The notes beneath the pieces are model-generated. The model searched no databases, had not been told where the DNA came from, and saw only the letters and a program-made list of their open reading frames with translations. A stretch of DNA of 64,000 nt from Sanguinoderma infundibulare (Eukaryota; Basidiomycota; Agaricomycetes; Polyporales; Polyporaceae), in the NCBI GenBank assembly GCA_032821775.1, contig JAVLRN010000001.1, positions 3,968,001 through 4,032,000 of the forward strand, read 5' to 3'. This document shows positions 62,232-64,000 of this stretch, one piece after another (position 1 is the first letter of the stretch; each line of letters opens with the position of its first letter). The position numbers and the translations under genes are program-made.

Positions 62232-62555
62232 ATGCCACGCTGCTCGACGCCAGTACACTCGACCGTTGATGACAGTGCCAGTGACTCTTCGAGTCTCTGT
62301 ACTCTCGAGATCATGGCTTCGCCTAAGCAGGTTAGGAAGTGTCGTAGCTCAGTTCTCCATGTTGCGGCATGTCGACATCTCCCTGTGACATCCCTCCCTC
62401 CTCCTGGTTGTCTTACTACTACTAGTCATTCAATGAATCATCTTGCCTTACCGTCTACTACTGGCGTGCCTTCTCAAATCCGGGATGACGTTTCTGTGGA
62501 TGTTCGCGACGATGTCGACCTTGGGGTACCTACGTTGCACCGGTATGTTGTCTAG
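62232..62555 (+). CDS. Hypothetical 107-residue protein behind a TATA box
   Basis: The frame begins MPRCSTPVHSTVDDSASDSS and ends GVPTLHRYVV. It is Ser/Thr-rich and hydrophilic, with no signal peptide, membrane segment or C-terminal CaaX, so it is not a mating pheromone precursor. A donor-like AGGTTAGG at about 62330 and an acceptor CTACTACTAG near 62424 could remove part of it. The case for a gene rests on the E-box/TATA arrangement upstream. No family is recognised. Confidence 0.35.
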   Translation: MPRCSTPVHSTVDDSASDSSSLCTLEIMASPKQVRKCRSSVLHVAACRHLPVTSLPPPGCLTTTSHSMNHLALPSTTGVPSQIRDDVSVDVRDDVDLGVPTLHRYVV

Positions 62556-64000
62556 ATCTACCGACCTACTGCCATCCCTGCCGTACCAATGCTTATCGAT
62601 ACTCCACAATACTAGCAGGTGACGCATCTCCATCCAAGCTCCAAACAGCGTTCAGGAAACTCTTCCATGGCGGTCAGGAACGGCCGGCACTACCCACAGC
62701 CAGCAGACCCTGCTCCCGCCGCGAACCCCAAGAGGATTAGCGTCATGGCGCACAGCACGAATCAAAGTATGCTGCAACGCCTTCCTCCGAAATCAAACCA
62801 TGGTACTGGCGGCGCTTCGTTTTGGTATGCAACACGCCCAAAACGCCCCGCAGGTCGCGTCAACGGTTAAGGACGCCGCAAATCACTAGCTAGTCAGCGT
62901 CGAGACTCGAGGTACGAGGGCTCCGTAACTTGGCCGGTTCCGATATCGCGATTTTGCTACAGCGCAGGCTTAAGGTCGCTGATGGGTCTGACTATGCGTA
63001 AATGTCTCAACGTCGATTCCTCCCGCCGCTCACAGATGCCACTAGACCCTAGCGTCCGACGCGGGTTGCCTGTCCGATCCCTTTCACCGTGGGCCCGGGC
63101 TCGCCGCTACCCATGTCAACCGAGGGCACAACTCGTACCGCAACCACACAGGCGTTCACGTTTTGCGCAGAGTCATTCTACTCTCAGGGTCCAACTTCGC
63201 GGCAAGTTTCAGAGGTGCGCCTTTTTCGTGTATGCAGCAGAGCGCTACTCATCGGCACCAGCGTGACTGCCCTTCTGTTCGTATCACTGAGAACAACACA
63301 GGCAGTAATATTCGGTCCCCCATCCAGCCGCACCTCTCTCTCTCTCTCTCTCTCTTTACGTGTCATCGCCGACCCCTATGCCGCCCCTTCAGCGCGCAAC
63401 ACTAACGGCATACTTACCACAAGCCAGCATCAGCATTTGGTGAACTGGGAGAGCTTTTCCGCACCCGCGGCCGAAGCTCGAGGCCACTTGGACTTGCTGA
63501 GGACTTCCTTGACTTATTCTCTTAAATCCACTAGCGACCACTTGGATCTTCATCCACAATTACGAACGTTGTGGGATGTCAAGTCGGCAGACAAGGGTCC
63601 AACACCAGCCCTGCCTCTGTCAAGCGGTCAAGTTGAAGGCGGACTCAATGCTGGTGCTATGGTAACTGCGAGTGGGCAGTCAAGCCGTCGCGGACCCTGG
63701 CAACTGCATAGGTTGCACTCTAGGGTTGCTCATGTAGGAAGTGTTTCATTCGAAGGGGTGCTGTGACTCGTGCCCCTCGAACTGATACTACCGCGATTCG
63801 TGCAGGGTGGCCCACGGTTGTCCTTCTACAATTTCTAACGTCACAGGGTACAACAAGCCTGAATGGAGAATTTTTTTCAACCCTACCGAGTACCCGGCAG
63901 AATGACTGCTCGCCGGAGGAGGATATGTATATCATGGCCGTCGGACGATGAGGACAACCAGAAGACAGACCATCCCCGAGAATGTTTCTCCTCAACCCAC
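62556..64000. other. Gene-free terminal stretch
   Basis: Several open frames up to about 225 codons on the plus strand, one running through the CT repeat. None has recognisable protein features. Confidence 0.45.
63334..63355 (+). repeat. (CT)11 microsatellite
   Basis: Eleven uninterrupted CT units. Confidence 0.9.

Noticed and set aside
62232..62555. Mating pheromone precursor
   Set aside because: The predicted C-terminus is RYVV with no CaaX cysteine in this frame.

Overview
This window is nuclear DNA of a filamentous basidiomycete, most likely a mushroom-forming or wood-decay Agaricomycete. The sequence shows GC-rich coding DNA, dense genes on both strands, and many introns of about 50-60 nt with GT..AG ends. 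The proteins are typically fungal: enolase, a GH47 mannosidase, RuvB-like 2, NOG2, Cdc31-type centrin, a Trf4-type poly(A) polymerase and two mitochondrial ribosomal proteins. The lineage is inferred from protein style, not from a marker gene. I found no tRNA, rRNA, CRISPR array or intact transposon.

Region 1 (1-9.0 kb) is the most unusual part. Five paralogous genes lie head to tail on the minus strand, the first cut by the window edge. Each encodes a signal peptide, a cysteine-containing N-glycosylated beta-rich ectodomain of about 160 residues, a Ser/Thr-rich stalk and one membrane segment. The four complete genes continue into a basic juxtamembrane segment and a cytosolic tail ending in a short coiled coil. 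I know of no assigned function for this family. The architecture suggests surface sensors or cell-wall-binding anchors.

Region 2 (9-23 kb) has about 1.8 kb without a clear gene, then a zinc alcohol dehydrogenase, a solitary histone H3 with a two-residue tail insertion, a small hydrophilic protein behind a TATA box and two CRE-like sites, a homeodomain factor, a family-16 methyltransferase, the KEOPS subunit Gon7, mitochondrial ribosomal protein uL2m, and RuvB-like 2 divergent from it.

Region 3 (23-46 kb) holds one poorly resolved multi-exon gene and a small membrane-protein ORF. After these come NOG2, a Trf4/5-type poly(A) polymerase, enolase, an unknown basic protein, GH47 alpha-mannosidase, a TauD-type dioxygenase, centrin and a C2H2 zinc-finger factor. 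Several are ribosome-biogenesis or RNA-surveillance genes, but I see no sign that they form a functional cluster.

Region 4 (47-64 kb) is gene-poor. It holds a second C2H2 factor (53.3-54.5 kb), a DH-PH-FYVE Rho exchange factor (57.6-60.4 kb), mitochondrial ribosomal protein uS15m (61.1-62.0 kb), and long stretches where I see no convincing gene. Exon boundaries were read by eye from splice signals, reading-frame continuity and family conservation. Where a start or model could not be resolved, the entry says so.
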